Shown here one piece after another: positions 16,431 to 25,470 of a stretch of 64,000 nt of DNA. The notes below the pieces were generated by a model that worked only from the letters and a program-made list of their open reading frames with translations, was not told the DNA's origin and did no database searches. Position 1 is the stretch's first letter, and each line of letters begins with the position of its first letter. The translations under genes and the position numbers were made by a program. Where the stretch lies: assembly GCA_018262235.1 (NCBI GenBank), contig JAGTRY010000009.1, positions 1 through 64,000 on the forward strand, given 5' to 3'. This DNA is from Pseudomonadota bacterium (lineage in GTDB: Bacteria > Pseudomonadota > Gammaproteobacteria > Burkholderiales > Rhodocyclaceae).

Positions 16431-18683
16431 TTAGCCATGCAAGATGGATTCCTCATTGGCCATCGGCAACAGCAGACTGAAACGGCAACCGCCGCTGGCC
16501 GGGAAATCGACGCTGGCTTCGCCGCCATGGCGCTCGGCCACGGTGCGTACCATCAGCAGACCCAGGCCGGTGCCGGGCAGGCCGCGCCGGACGGCGCTGG
16601 GTAGCCGCCCGAAACGCTCGAAGAGCCGGTCGCGTTCCTGTTCGGGGATGCCGGGGCCATGATCACGGACGGCCACCCGCCAGCGGGAGGTTTCTGCGCT
16701 CAGGGTCAGTTCAACTTGCCGGTCCTGGCCGCCGTACTTGATGGCATTGGACAGCAGGTTGGCCACTGCGCGTCCGAGCAGATCGGTACTGCCGACGACC
16801 AGCGCTTCGTCCCGCTCGCCCGCATCGACCTCGATGCTCACGCGGGCGGCCTGGGCCTGTGACCAGCACGACTCGGTAGCGTTTTGCAGCACTTCGACAA
16901 GGTCGACGATTTCGAATTGCGCCGTATCCACTGCTTCAGCGCGGCTGAGGCGGAACAGCGAGTCGATCAGCGCCAGCGCATCCTGGGCGATCCGGCGGAT
17001 CGTGGGGAGCAGGTCGACATTTTCGGGCGCAACCTCGATCAGGCCGATCATCGACGCCAGGGGGGCGCGCATGTCGTGGGTGACAAAGCGCAGGGTGTCT
17101 TCGCGTGCCTGATGGGCGGCTTCGATCTCACTCAGGTCGGCGAGCCCGATCACCACGCTGGAGGCACCGTCCGCCTCCGGCAGCAAGGGCGCGAGGGTGA
17201 TCAGCAGAGGCGTGCCGGCGGCGGTATGTGCTTCCACCTGCAGCGCGGTTTCAGGCGCAAGGGGCAGGCCCTGGTGGCGGTGCACGTTGCCGGGCCAGCG
17301 CATATCCCGCAAGGCGCCGGCGAGTGTCTCGGCATCGCTGGCGGCCAGCAGGTGGCGGGCCGCTGCGTTGTGAACGCGGACCTGTCCATCGCCTTGCAAG
17401 GCGATGACGCCCACCGGCAAGTGTTCGACCAGCTCTTCGACCAGCCGGTGTGTCTGGCGCCCGAGCGCGGCGGCGGCTTTCAGCACGGCCAGGCGTTGTT
17501 GCAGCGGATCGAGACCACTGGGGGCGGCCAGTGCCACATCCTGTTGCAAGGCGCGCAATTCGGCGTCCACATACCGTTGCGTGGTTTCCAGGCGGCGCCA
17601 GCTCCACAGCGGATAGGCCAGCACGCAGCTGAGAATGGCCGGGGCGGGCGCCAGCCACAGGCCGGCGCGGGTCAGGCCGAGCCAGGAACCGGCCAGCACG
17701 CAGATGATCGCTCCCAGCGTCCATAGCAGGCCGCTGCGGGCGCCACTGCGGCTCAGCAACACCATCAGGATGAAACTGATGCCTGCTGCCAGGAGTGCGT
17801 TCAGCCAGGGCGAGGCCAGCGTGATGCCATTGCCGTGACGCAATGCGGACAGGACATTGGCGTGCACCTCCACACCTGCCATCGGGCGGCTGAACGCAGA
17901 GGTCGGGACCGGTACCGAATCCGCCATGCCCAGCGCCGTGGCGCCGACCAGGATCAGCTTGCCGTGCAGCGCCTCGGCAGGGATCTGGCCACTGAGCACA
18001 TCGATATAGGACACCTGATGGAAGCTGCCCGGCGGTCCGGCAAAGGGAATGCGCAGCCAGTTGCGCCGTTGCCAGGTCGCACGGTGGTCTGTTGAGGCGT
18101 CGGGTTGCCTGAGGGCATGGCCGGTGCTGACGGACTGCAGGGCCAGGGCGAGTTGCGGGTGGCCAGGAGTGTTCCAGCCTTCCCACAGGTAGACACTGCG
18201 TGCCACGCTATCCGGATCGAATTCCATCTGGATGTGACCGAGGGCTGCCGCGGCCTTGCGCAGGTCTCCGGCGGGCCAGGCTTCACCGATGATCACACCA
18301 TCCTGTTCGCGCTGTTGCACGGGCAGCACGACCTTGCCGTAGCGGCGCATGGCCGCTGCCAGCTGTGCGTCGCCCGTCGCGGGTTCGGAAAAGATGATGT
18401 CCAGCGCCACGCCGGCCGCACCGGCTTCACGCAAGCGGTCGAGCAAGGCGGCATGGACGCTGCGTGGCCACGGCCAGCGCCCCAGGCGGGTGAGGCTGGC
18501 GTCATCGATGGCGACGATCAGGATGTCCGGATCGGTCGAGCGGTCCTGCCGCGTCAGGGAAATGTCATGCAGCTGCAGATCGAAGCGCCACAACCAGCCA
18601 TCCAGCGCCGCCGCCACGCCCAGACCGAGCACGCAGCTGGTGACCAGAAGCCATTCCAGCAGGATGCGGCGTGCCGGACTCAC
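16431..18683 (-). CDS. CHASE2-domain sensor histidine kinase
   Basis: A 750-residue membrane sensor kinase. An N-terminal TM (about 8-28) precedes a large extracytoplasmic CHASE2 domain (DILIVAIDDASLTRLGRWPWPRSVHAALLDRL... FSEPATGD), then three TM helices near 300-380, a PAS-like segment (VGVIALQGDGQVRVHNAAARHLLA), a HisKA box with the phospho-His (FVTHDMRAPLASMIGLIE) and an ATPase domain (NLLSNAIKYGG, DHGPGIPEQERDRLFERFGR, GTGLGLLMV). The start is a GTG at 18683 ten bases after the FecR gene stop, without a clear ribosome site, so translation may depend on coupling. CHASE2 ligands are unknown; the FecR/LysM protein encoded just upstream is the obvious candidate partner. Confidence 0.93.
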   Translation of the reverse strand: MSPARRILLEWLLVTSCVLGLGVAAALDGWLWRFDLQLHDISLTRQDRSTDPDILIVAIDDASLTRLGRWPWPRSVHAALLDRLREAGAAGVALDIIFSEPATGDAQLAAAMRRYGKVVLPVQQREQDGVIIGEAWPAGDLRKAAAALGHIQMEFDPDSVARSVYLWEGWNTPGHPQLALALQSVSTGHALRQPDASTDHRATWQRRNWLRIPFAGPPGSFHQVSYIDVLSGQIPAEALHGKLILVGATALGMADSVPVPTSAFSRPMAGVEVHANVLSALRHGNGITLASPWLNALLAAGISFILMVLLSRSGARSGLLWTLGAIICVLAGSWLGLTRAGLWLAPAPAILSCVLAYPLWSWRRLETTQRYVDAELRALQQDVALAAPSGLDPLQQRLAVLKAAAALGRQTHRLVEELVEHLPVGVIALQGDGQVRVHNAAARHLLAASDAETLAGALRDMRWPGNVHRHQGLPLAPETALQVEAHTAAGTPLLITLAPLLPEADGASSVVIGLADLSEIEAAHQAREDTLRFVTHDMRAPLASMIGLIEVAPENVDLLPTIRRIAQDALALIDSLFRLSRAEAVDTAQFEIVDLVEVLQNATESCWSQAQAARVSIEVDAGERDEALVVGSTDLLGRAVANLLSNAIKYGGQDRQVELTLSAETSRWRVAVRDHGPGIPEQERDRLFERFGRLPSAVRRGLPGTGLGLLMVRTVAERHGGEASVDFPASGGCRFSLLLPMANEESILHG

Positions 18684-18693
18684 GGGGGGCCGA

Positions 18694-20304
18694 TCAGTGG
18701 ATCAGCAGCAACAGCGGCAAGACCCCGATGAGCCACCATGGCCGTGAAGCTTCGACCACGAAGCGCTGCGGGCTGCTCCATTGGCCGACGAAGCCATCCG
18801 GGTCGGTCGCCCGGACCCGCACGAAGTATTCGCCGGCAGCCGGTTTGGGCAACACCAGCTTGGGCTCGCCGGGTTCCAGTGTCTGCACGATCTGGGCGAA
18901 GGCCAGATCGCGGGCCATGACGAACTCGAAGCGCTGGCCGGGCTCGGCCGGCCATGCGAAGGCGACGCTGTCATCCCCCACGGCCGGTGGCTCCGGCGGC
19001 CCCTGCAGGGGCTTGAGGGTGAAGGGCACGGCATCACTCCAGGGGCCACGGTCGCCGTCAGCCCGGGTAGACGCCACACGCCATTGGTATGCGCCGGGCG
19101 GCAGGCTGGTGCTGAAGCGGGTGCCGGTCAGATCCTCGGCCTGTGCCAGCGGCCGGGCAAAGCCGTCCGCCCCTGCGATCTGGATGCGATAGCGCGCGGC
19201 TTCGGGTTGTTCGGTCCATTGGAAGTCGACCCGCTCGCCCTGCACTTTGCCACCGGGCAGGGGCTGGCTGGCAAAAGGCGGTTCAGGGCGCGCCTTGAGG
19301 CGGAATGCCGCGTCGGCATCCTGGCCTTCCAGCCCCTCGGCACTCACCGCACGCAGGCGCACGCGGTAGTCACCATCAGGCAGACCGGCAATCCGCGCTT
19401 CGCGCCCGGTGGCGAGAACTTCCGCAAGCGGCAAGTTGAATCCGGCCGATCCGGCCACAATCACGCGATGTGCTGCCGCACCAGCGGTTTCGGGCAGCGG
19501 CAGGCGGATCAGCGGGCGTTCGAACAGCGCCGGAATGCCTGTCGTGACGGGGGCGGCAAGCAGGGACGCGGTACGCGTGCCGGCAGCATCGACAACGGCA
19601 CCCTGGCCGGCGTTGAGGCGGGTATCCCGGTTGCTGGCCACCACGCCTTCGGTTACCTCTACGCGCGCGGTGCTGCCGTCATAACCCGCACGGAAGTGGG
19701 TTCCGCGTACGCCGATCAGCGCGGTCGGGGTGCGGATCTCGTAGCGTGCGGCGGGTCCACGCTGGGGTTGTACGCTGTTTTCGAGGCGGCCCTGGCGGAT
19801 CTCCACCCGGCTTTGCTGGCCATTCGTGCCGCGCAGGCGTTGCAGTTGTTCGACACGGATCTGGCTGTCGGGCTGCACGACATAGCGCGAATCATCCGGC
19901 AGCACGACCACGGCATAACTGTTGGCGCCGGTCGTCAGGCTGTCATCGGCCGCCAGCAGGGCCCCCGCAGCCAGCACGCCCGTGCTGCCCTGCACGCTGC
20001 CGCTGACCGATTCCAGGCGCGCTTGCAAAGGCTCGGCCTTGAGCAGCGCAGCGGGGATCAGCAAGGTACTTCCCGGCTGCAGGCGCAGCGGGTCGGCAAT
20101 CCGGTTGAGTTTCTGCAGACGTGGCCAGTTGGCCGGTCTGGCCAGCAACTTCTTGCCCAGGTCGATCAGGGTGTCATGCTGCGCCACGACGATCCTGGCC
20201 ATGTCTTCATCGGCCTTCGGAGCCGCGGCGTGGAGCAGGCCGGGCAGCAACAGGAGGGGCAGCAGGCGCAGGGCTTGCAGACGGGACGGGAAGGGTTTCG
20301 GCAT
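18694..20304 (-). CDS. LysM and FecR domain protein, envelope-associated
   Basis: A 536-residue protein. A hydrophobic signal-like N-terminus (about 8-27) is followed by a LysM-like segment (about 32-82: DMARIVVAQHDTLIDLGKKLLA...LRLQPGSTLLIP) likely to bind peptidoglycan, a FecR domain (about 95-190: LTTGANSYAVVVLPDDSRYVVQPDSQIRV... TALIGVRGTHFRAGYDG), two or three fibronectin-like beta domains (about 250-510) and a C-terminal hydrophobic tail (PWWLIGVLPLLLLIH) that may anchor it. Start at 20304 chosen because it places the signal peptide at the N-terminus; ATGs at 20340 and 20352 are alternatives and no start has a strong ribosome site. It sits between a regulator and the CHASE2 kinase and probably forms the sensing unit with the latter. 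Confidence 0.85.
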   Translation of the reverse strand: MPKPFPSRLQALRLLPLLLLPGLLHAAAPKADEDMARIVVAQHDTLIDLGKKLLARPANWPRLQKLNRIADPLRLQPGSTLLIPAALLKAEPLQARLESVSGSVQGSTGVLAAGALLAADDSLTTGANSYAVVVLPDDSRYVVQPDSQIRVEQLQRLRGTNGQQSRVEIRQGRLENSVQPQRGPAARYEIRTPTALIGVRGTHFRAGYDGSTARVEVTEGVVASNRDTRLNAGQGAVVDAAGTRTASLLAAPVTTGIPALFERPLIRLPLPETAGAAAHRVIVAGSAGFNLPLAEVLATGREARIAGLPDGDYRVRLRAVSAEGLEGQDADAAFRLKARPEPPFASQPLPGGKVQGERVDFQWTEQPEAARYRIQIAGADGFARPLAQAEDLTGTRFSTSLPPGAYQWRVASTRADGDRGPWSDAVPFTLKPLQGPPEPPAVGDDSVAFAWPAEPGQRFEFVMARDLAFAQIVQTLEPGEPKLVLPKPAAGEYFVRVRATDPDGFVGQWSSPQRFVVEASRPWWLIGVLPLLLLIH

Positions 20305-20436
20305 GATCGGAGCGAAGTCTCGGGCAATGGATCTCGGCATTTTAGGGGACATTCCCCTGCGGGGAATGCCGGACTGCGGGTATACCTGCGGCGCAACGGG
20401 CGCAGAAGCGGCTCGCCCGCTGGCCGCTGCGCCGTC

Positions 20437-21150
20437 TCAGACCTGGGGGGACGCTGCCGCCTCGGCGGGGTCCATGCGTTCGAGCCGGTAGCCGAAGTTG
20501 TAGGTCGGGATCACCCGGAAACCGTTCTCCGGCTGCAGTTTCAGTTTGCGGCGCACGCGCGAGACGTGGGTGTCCACGGTCCGCGTCGGAATGTCCGCGC
20601 TGCGCCCCCAGACGGCTTCGAGCAGATGCCCGCGCGAGAGCAAACGACCGAGGTTGCGGAACATGAAGATCGCCAGATCCAGCTCCTTTTCGGTCAGCTC
20701 GATGGGTTCGCCATGCAGGCTGATCAGGCTTTGGGAAGGGTCGATCAGGTAGGGCGGCAGAGCCAGCGGCGCATTCAGCTCGCGCGGTTTGGCCCGGCGC
20801 ATCACGGCGTCGATGCGGGAGACCAGGATGCGCGGGTTGACCGGTTTGATCATGAAGTCGTCGGCACCGGCAGCCAGGCCGATGATGACGTCCTTCTCCG
20901 AATCGAGCGAGGTCGTGAAGATTGCCGGGGTGTCGTCCATCCGGCTCTTGCGCAGCCAGTGCAGGAATTCTTCGCCGGACTGATCGGGGATGAGCCAGTC
21001 CAGCAGGTACAGATCGATGCTTTCGCGCGTGCTGAAGCGTTTGAGGTCGCCGGTGAGGCGGAATTCATGGACTTCGTGACCGGCATTGCGCAAATGGGTG
21101 ACGATCAGCAAGGACTCGGTTGGATTGTCTTCCAGTACCGCTATGCGCAT
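20437..21150 (-). CDS. OmpR-type response regulator (first gene of the CHASE2/FecR cluster)
   Basis: A 237-residue regulator, paralogous to the one at 15591-16310. The receiver keeps E7/D8, D51 (LYLLDWLIPD) and K102 (MIKPV); the winged helix (TEKELDLAIFMFRNLGRLLSRGHLLEAVWGR, TVDTHVSRVRRKL) is nearly the same, so both may bind the same DNA sites. The start at 21150 is chosen because GGAG lies 8 bases upstream; a TTG at 21162 and an ATG at 21156 are less likely. It leads the four-gene minus-strand cluster, followed by 132 bases to the FecR gene. Confidence 0.93.
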   Translation of the reverse strand: MRIAVLEDNPTESLLIVTHLRNAGHEVHEFRLTGDLKRFSTRESIDLYLLDWLIPDQSGEEFLHWLRKSRMDDTPAIFTTSLDSEKDVIIGLAAGADDFMIKPVNPRILVSRIDAVMRRAKPRELNAPLALPPYLIDPSQSLISLHGEPIELTEKELDLAIFMFRNLGRLLSRGHLLEAVWGRSADIPTRTVDTHVSRVRRKLKLQPENGFRVIPTYNFGYRLERMDPAEAAASPQV

Positions 21151-21202
21151 TCCCATCTCCAACTAAAGGCTATTTGATTGAATTTTACGGGTTTATCAAT
21201 TT

Positions 21203-21850
21203 TCAGGCAGCAAAATCGGCCACGAAGGGATTGTTGTCGCGTTCTTCACCGAAGCTGGACATCGGCCCGTGACCCGGGATGAAACGGACTTCGCGCCCCA
21301 GCGGCCACAGCTTGAGGCGGATCGAATCGAGCAGTTGCTGGTGATTGCCACGCGGGAAATCGGTGCGCCCGACCGAGCCGGCAAACAGCACGTCGCCGAC
21401 GATGGCGAGCTGCGCGCTGCGGCTGAAGAACACGATGTGGCCCGGGGTGTGGCCCGGGGTGTGGAGCACGTCCAGATGCTCCTTGCCCAGGCTCACGCTG
21501 TCGCCCTCTTCCAGCCACTGGTCAGGCTCGAATCCGGCTACCTGCGGAAAACCGAACATCCGGCACTGCTCGGCCAGACCCTCGATCCAGAAAGCATCTT
21601 CGTGCTGCGGGCCGATGATCGGGACGCCGGCCGCCTGTGCCAGCTCGGCCGATCCGCCGACGTGATCGAGATGGCCGTGGGTGAGCAGGATCTTGCTCAG
21701 CTTCACGCCCGTGGTGGCGATCAGCGCCTGGATGCGGGCGACATCGCCACCGGGGTCGACCACGGCGGCCTCCAGGGTTTCATCGCACCACAAGAGGCTG
21801 CAGTTCTGCTGGAAAGGGGTGACGGGAATGATCTTGTACTGGAGAGCCAT
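21203..21850 (-). CDS. Metallo-beta-lactamase-fold hydrolase (glyoxalase II-like, YcbL type)
   Basis: A 215-residue MBL-fold enzyme with THGHLDHVGG (HxHxDH), HTPGHTPGH and a final GHGP, the full metal-binding set of the hydroxyacylglutathione hydrolase-like group. Length and order match the short YcbL/GloB2 branch, which hydrolyses glutathione thioesters. The start at 21850 has GAGGAA upstream and gives the family-typical MxLxYKIIPVTPFQQNCS. The longer frame to 21895 is discarded. Same strand as the cluster downstream but separated by 50 bases; probably an independent gene. Confidence 0.9.
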   Translation of the reverse strand: MALQYKIIPVTPFQQNCSLLWCDETLEAAVVDPGGDVARIQALIATTGVKLSKILLTHGHLDHVGGSAELAQAAGVPIIGPQHEDAFWIEGLAEQCRMFGFPQVAGFEPDQWLEEGDSVSLGKEHLDVLHTPGHTPGHIVFFSRSAQLAIVGDVLFAGSVGRTDFPRGNHQQLLDSIRLKLWPLGREVRFIPGHGPMSSFGEERDNNPFVADFAA

Positions 21851-21953
21851 GCGAATTCCTCGGGCGTATTCAAATGGGCAAGGTGCTTGGCGCACAGGTA
21901 CTGGGCGCAGGGCGAGGCGTCAGACGCCGCGCCGCGCGCATTGCCTGTGCGCC

Positions 21954-22718
21954 CTAGAGTCGGGCGCTGCGTCCGCCATCCACGGCCAGGATCTGGCCGG
22001 TGACATAGCTGGCGTCGAGCAGCAGGAAGCGTACTGCGGCGGCGACTTCGTCGGCACGACCGGTACGCTGCAAAAGGGTGTGGCGCACGATGGTCTCGCG
22101 CTGCGCCGGTGGAATCTGGCCATCTTCCGGCCATTCGATGGGGCCGGGCGCGACGCCATTGACCCGCACGTGAGGGGCGAGTTCGATGGCCAGTGAGCGT
22201 GTCAGCCCCTGCAAACCGGCCTTGGCCGCGGAATACACCGGGTAGCCTTCGAGCGGGCGTTCGGCGTGGATATCCACAATGTTCACCACGGCGCCACTGC
22301 TGGCCGCCAGGTGAGGTGCGGCGGCCTGGGTCAGAAACAGCGGGGCCTTGAGGTTGGAGCCGATCAGATCCAGCCAGACCGCTTCATTGATGCTGCCCAG
22401 CGCAGTCGGAAAGAAGCTTGAGGCGTTGTTGACCAGGCCATCGAGCCGGCCGAAACGGGCGATGACTTGTTCCACGAGTGCGGGCAGTGCGCTCGTATCG
22501 AGCAGGTCGGCCTGGAGGACGCAGGTGGAGTCCGGGCGTTGCGTGTCGAGTTCGCCCGCCAGGGCTTGTGCGGCAGCCAGCGAGGCATGGCAGTGGATGG
22601 CGATGCGGCAGCCGGCGGCATGCAGGCCGCGCACGATGGCTGCGCCGACGCGTCGGGCCCCGCCGGTGACGAGGATTACCGGGGCCGGTGTGGGGGTGGA
22701 GGCGGCGCGGGTCGGCAT
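21954..22718 (-). CDS. Short-chain dehydrogenase, pteridine reductase-like (FolM type)
   Basis: A 254-residue SDR. The cofactor motif TGGARRVG (18-25) has the double Arg typical of pteridine reductases that use NADPH, followed by NNAS, a VDIHAERPLEGYPVYSAAKAG active site (Tyr and Lys of YxxxK) and NGVAPGPI. FolM-like enzymes reduce dihydrobiopterin/dihydrofolate-like substrates. It is followed by the DUF1840 gene upstream on the same strand with only an 8-base gap (stop 22727 to start 22718), suggesting an operon. Confidence 0.88.
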   Translation of the reverse strand: MPTRAASTPTPAPVILVTGGARRVGAAIVRGLHAAGCRIAIHCHASLAAAQALAGELDTQRPDSTCVLQADLLDTSALPALVEQVIARFGRLDGLVNNASSFFPTALGSINEAVWLDLIGSNLKAPLFLTQAAAPHLAASSGAVVNIVDIHAERPLEGYPVYSAAKAGLQGLTRSLAIELAPHVRVNGVAPGPIEWPEDGQIPPAQRETIVRHTLLQRTGRADEVAAAVRFLLLDASYVTGQILAVDGGRSARL

Positions 22719-22726
22719 GGTAGGGG

Positions 22727-23059
22727 TCAGGATTCCCAGGTTACGTCGACGCCATGGCGTGCCGAATGCAGCAGCATGTCCAGCAAGGGCACGGCGCGCT
22801 GGCTGAAATGGATCACCGGTTCCGGATACGCCTGACCGGGTTCCTGTTCCGGTGCTTCGAAGCTTTCGGCCGGGTCGTGTTCGGCCTTGTCCTGCGCGAT
22901 GGCCTCACGCAGTCTGGCGATTGCGTCGTCCAGCTGGGCCACGGTGATGATCCCGCGCGTATCGTCTGGATCCTTGCCAAGGGTCTTGAGCATCAAGCGG
23001 CCAATCTGGCCGAACATGATGACGTCACCATCCGCGTCGGATTTGAAAGTAATCAGCAT
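22727..23059 (-). CDS. DUF1840 family protein
   Basis: A 110-residue soluble protein that begins MLITFKSDADGDVIMFGQIGRLMLKTLGKDP and ends with HFSQRAVPLLDMLLHSAR, the typical DUF1840 pattern; the family is largely betaproteobacterial and has no known function. Start at 23059 fits homologues; an upstream frame to 23131 does not. A weak AAAGA ribosome site is present. Eight bases separate its stop from the pteridine-reductase start. Confidence 0.88.
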   Translation of the reverse strand: MLITFKSDADGDVIMFGQIGRLMLKTLGKDPDDTRGIITVAQLDDAIARLREAIAQDKAEHDPAESFEAPEQEPGQAYPEPVIHFSQRAVPLLDMLLHSARHGVDVTWES

Positions 23060-23123
23060 GGCAGTCTTTCGTGTAGCCGGAAGCCGCAAAGATAGCCGGT
23101 TTTCGTCAGACGTGCTGGTGGCT

Positions 23124-23708
23124 TCAGTCACACGCGCCGTTGACGCTGTCGATCAGCACCGGCCAGACGTACTTGAAAGTCTCCGCCGAAGCGCAGCGAC
23201 GCGCGCACTGGCTGTAGGAAATCGTCAGCTGGCGGCCTTGTTCCCAGATCCGCACGGTACAGCCATCAGCGGGGTGGCGCAGCTCGATCGAGGGGCTGCG
23301 TTTGGTTTGCTGGAAACCGTTCCAGTCGAAGTTGCAGCTGCCGTGATCCGGGATGTTGATCTGGGTGTTGAGCACCCTGACTTCGCTGTTGGCAATCTCG
23401 ACCTGGGTCGAGCCGTTATAGCCGGTTTCGTCGCGGAAGGCGCAACGGTGGCGGATGTTGATCGGGCGTGGCGTTTCGCGGATCTGCGCGGTCAGGCGTG
23501 TGCGGTCCACGCGGGACAGCAGGCTGCCCGGTTTGCCCGGCGGGAGCTGCTTGTTCGTCGCGGTACTGCCGGCGTTCATGCCCGGCGCGGATTGCGATGG
23601 CGGCGGGAGCGTTTGCGGCACGGGCTCGGCGGGTGGCGGGGCGGGCGGCGTGGCACAGCTGCCGAGAAGGATCAGACCCATGCTCAAGTGCCATGCCCGG
23701 ATCTGCAT
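23124..23708 (-). CDS. Lipoprotein of unknown function
   Basis: A 194-residue predicted lipoprotein: signal peptide with lipobox LGSC (Cys at about residue 18), a Pro-rich linker (PPAPPPAEPVPQTLPPP), and a C-terminal domain of about 130 residues with six cysteines (RHRCAFRD, GSCNFDW, DGCTVRIW, YSQCARRCAS, GACD), likely disulfide-bonded in the periplasm. I do not recognise the family. It begins one base after the stop of the LysE-type gene on the same strand, so it is the last gene of a three-gene unit (methyltransferase, LysE, lipoprotein). Confidence 0.75.
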   Translation of the reverse strand: MQIRAWHLSMGLILLGSCATPPAPPPAEPVPQTLPPPSQSAPGMNAGSTATNKQLPPGKPGSLLSRVDRTRLTAQIRETPRPINIRHRCAFRDETGYNGSTQVEIANSEVRVLNTQINIPDHGSCNFDWNGFQQTKRSPSIELRHPADGCTVRIWEQGRQLTISYSQCARRCASAETFKYVWPVLIDSVNGACD

Positions 23709-23709
23709 G

Positions 23710-24330
23710 TCAGCCCCTTCTGAAACCCGCCAGCAGCAATCCGGCGCCGATGAACAGGCTGCCGAAGCCACGATTGAGCCAGCGGATATGCGCCGGGTCG
23801 TGCAGCGCACGCAGGACGCGCGAGGCCAGCAGCGTGTAACCGCTCATCACCACCGAGTCGGTCAACAGCAAGGTGGCGGCGCACACCGCGTACTGCGGCC
23901 ATTGCGCGGCATGCGGATCGATGAATTGGGGCAGGACCGCCAGCATGAAGATGATGCCTTTGGGATTGCTGACATTGATCAGGAAGGCACGCAGCAGCAT
24001 GCCCCAGCGGTCGTATGACGCCGCCGTGTCGAGCTGCATCGGCGTGGCCAGCGCCCGCCATTGCTGGATGCCCAGCCAGATCAGATAGCCCACGCCGAAC
24101 CACTTGATCGCGGCAAACAGGGTTTGTGACGCAGCCAGGATGGCGCCCAGCCCGGCCGCACAGATGGCCACCAGCAGCAGTACGCCGAGCTGCAGGCCGA
24201 AGATGTTCCAGACTGCCCGCCGATAGCCGTGGCGCTGGCCGGCGGCCATGCAGGAAACCGCCCCGGGCCCTGGCGAGAGGCTGATGAGCCAGGCGGCAAC
24301 GAAGAAAGCAAGCCAGGTGTGGAGCGTCAT
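23710..24330 (-). CDS. LysE/RhtB family amino-acid exporter
   Basis: A 206-residue inner-membrane protein with about six hydrophobic helices and the family motif SPGPGAVSCMAAGQRHGYRRA in the first loop, plus NPKGIIFMLAVLPQF. RhtB-type proteins export amino acids such as threonine or homoserine lactone; substrate here unknown. Start at 24330 overlaps the methyltransferase stop by four bases (ATGA), indicating coupled translation; the longer frame to 24378 is rejected. Confidence 0.9.
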   Translation of the reverse strand: MTLHTWLAFFVAAWLISLSPGPGAVSCMAAGQRHGYRRAVWNIFGLQLGVLLLVAICAAGLGAILAASQTLFAAIKWFGVGYLIWLGIQQWRALATPMQLDTAASYDRWGMLLRAFLINVSNPKGIIFMLAVLPQFIDPHAAQWPQYAVCAATLLLTDSVVMSGYTLLASRVLRALHDPAHIRWLNRGFGSLFIGAGLLLAGFRRG

Positions 24331-25205
24331 TTGTGTACGGCAGGAATGGCAAGACGCTTCATTCTGAAACAACGCCACAGCTCGTCAAAGTCATCCTGCT
24401 GCGCGGCAGGCAGCGCCTGCCACAGGGCTTTCAGACCGGTCCGGGCCAGATCGGACAGCGGATGCTGCATCGGGGAACGGATGATCACCATGAAAGCCGC
24501 CAGCGGCGAGGGTGTCAGAAGGAAGCCCGGGCCCAGCGCCGGCAGGGCCGCGCGCAACTCGGCCACGCTGAAGGCCGCGCGCATCGAGTTATGGTAATCG
24601 GTGGTGAACAAGGGCCCTTGTTCCCTTGCATTGCGGTGGGCCATGAAATGCATGGTCTGCGGACGCTTGAGCCGGCCGAAATCAGACAGGTAGACCCGCC
24701 CGCCCGGCTTCAGGATGCGGCGGATCTCCCCAAAGCAGCGGGTCAGCGCGGCCAGATCCGGCAGATGGTGCAGGGAGAAGGTGGACATCACCAGATCGGC
24801 CGAGGCATCGGGCAGATCCGTCAGCTGCGTGATATCCCCCAGCGCAAAGCGCACGTTGCCAAGGCCCTGCGACGCAACATGCGCGCGCGCATCCGCCAGC
24901 ATCCTGGGCGCGAGATCAATGCCCAGGAAATCGGCGTGTGGATTGAGGCGCGCAACCTGGACCAGCTGGGTGGCCGGCCCGCAAGCCAGGTCGATGACAT
25001 GATCGCCGGGGCGGATCAGTTCGCACAGCTGGATGCTGTTGAGCAGGTAGATCTGGCCAATGACACCGTCCTCACGCCCCGCCCGGGCGAACGCCGCCAC
25101 CTGCGCCGGATCATCCATGAGCATCGCCGGCTCGGGTTCACGCGGCGTGACGGAACGCGAAAAGGCTTCGCACACGAGATACTTGAAGAAGGTCAGGCTG
25201 GGCAT
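24327..25205 (-). CDS. Class I SAM-dependent methyltransferase
   Basis: A 292-residue protein with a Rossmann methyltransferase core: motif I VIDLACGPATQL, motif II acidic residue in FLGIDLAPRML, NVRFALGDITQL, and post-I ADLVMSTFSLHHLPD with LKPGGRVYLSDF. The arrangement resembles UbiE/small-molecule methyltransferases; the substrate is not evident. It heads a tight unit with the LysE exporter and a lipoprotein, which could mean it modifies something that is exported, but that is speculation. Confidence 0.85.
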   Translation of the reverse strand: MPSLTFFKYLVCEAFSRSVTPREPEPAMLMDDPAQVAAFARAGREDGVIGQIYLLNSIQLCELIRPGDHVIDLACGPATQLVQVARLNPHADFLGIDLAPRMLADARAHVASQGLGNVRFALGDITQLTDLPDASADLVMSTFSLHHLPDLAALTRCFGEIRRILKPGGRVYLSDFGRLKRPQTMHFMAHRNAREQGPLFTTDYHNSMRAAFSVAELRAALPALGPGFLLTPSPLAAFMVIIRSPMQHPLSDLARTGLKALWQALPAAQQDDFDELWRCFRMKRLAIPAVHK

Positions 25206-25349
25206 GGCAGCGTGTGGGGAGTAGGACGCGAGGGAGATTATGCCCGTTTTGCGCCCCTTGCCGAAGATTGGCTCCTGGCGGCGGTTTCAGACCCGCCCGC
25301 CTGAAGAAATCCGGTCAGCGTGGCGCTTCGGGCGACGGGTTGCGTCGGG

Positions 25350-25381
25350 TGGGTTAGCCGCGCCTTGTGCGGCGTAACCCA
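25350..25381. repeat. Intergenic hairpin repeat
   Basis: GGGTTAGCCGC and GCGGC-GTAACCC pair around a short loop, inside the 265-base gap between the methyltransferase and alcohol dehydrogenase genes. The GGGTTA...TAACCC form is like intergenic repeats spread through many betaproteobacterial genomes; a further GTAGGGTGGATTCGGCG-type tract follows at about 25430-25445 (minus strand). I see no gene here. Confidence 0.5.
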
Positions 25382-25470
25382 TCGCTTGCCGTCCGCATGG
25401 ACGGCTTGGTCAGCAATGTCGCTGCGCGCCGAATCCACCCTACAACTCGGCGTTTCTGGGCGAATACCCC

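Noticed and set aside
18781-21177. 798-codon open frame on the plus strand
   Set aside because: Antisense to the FecR and regulator genes; sequence has no protein-family character.
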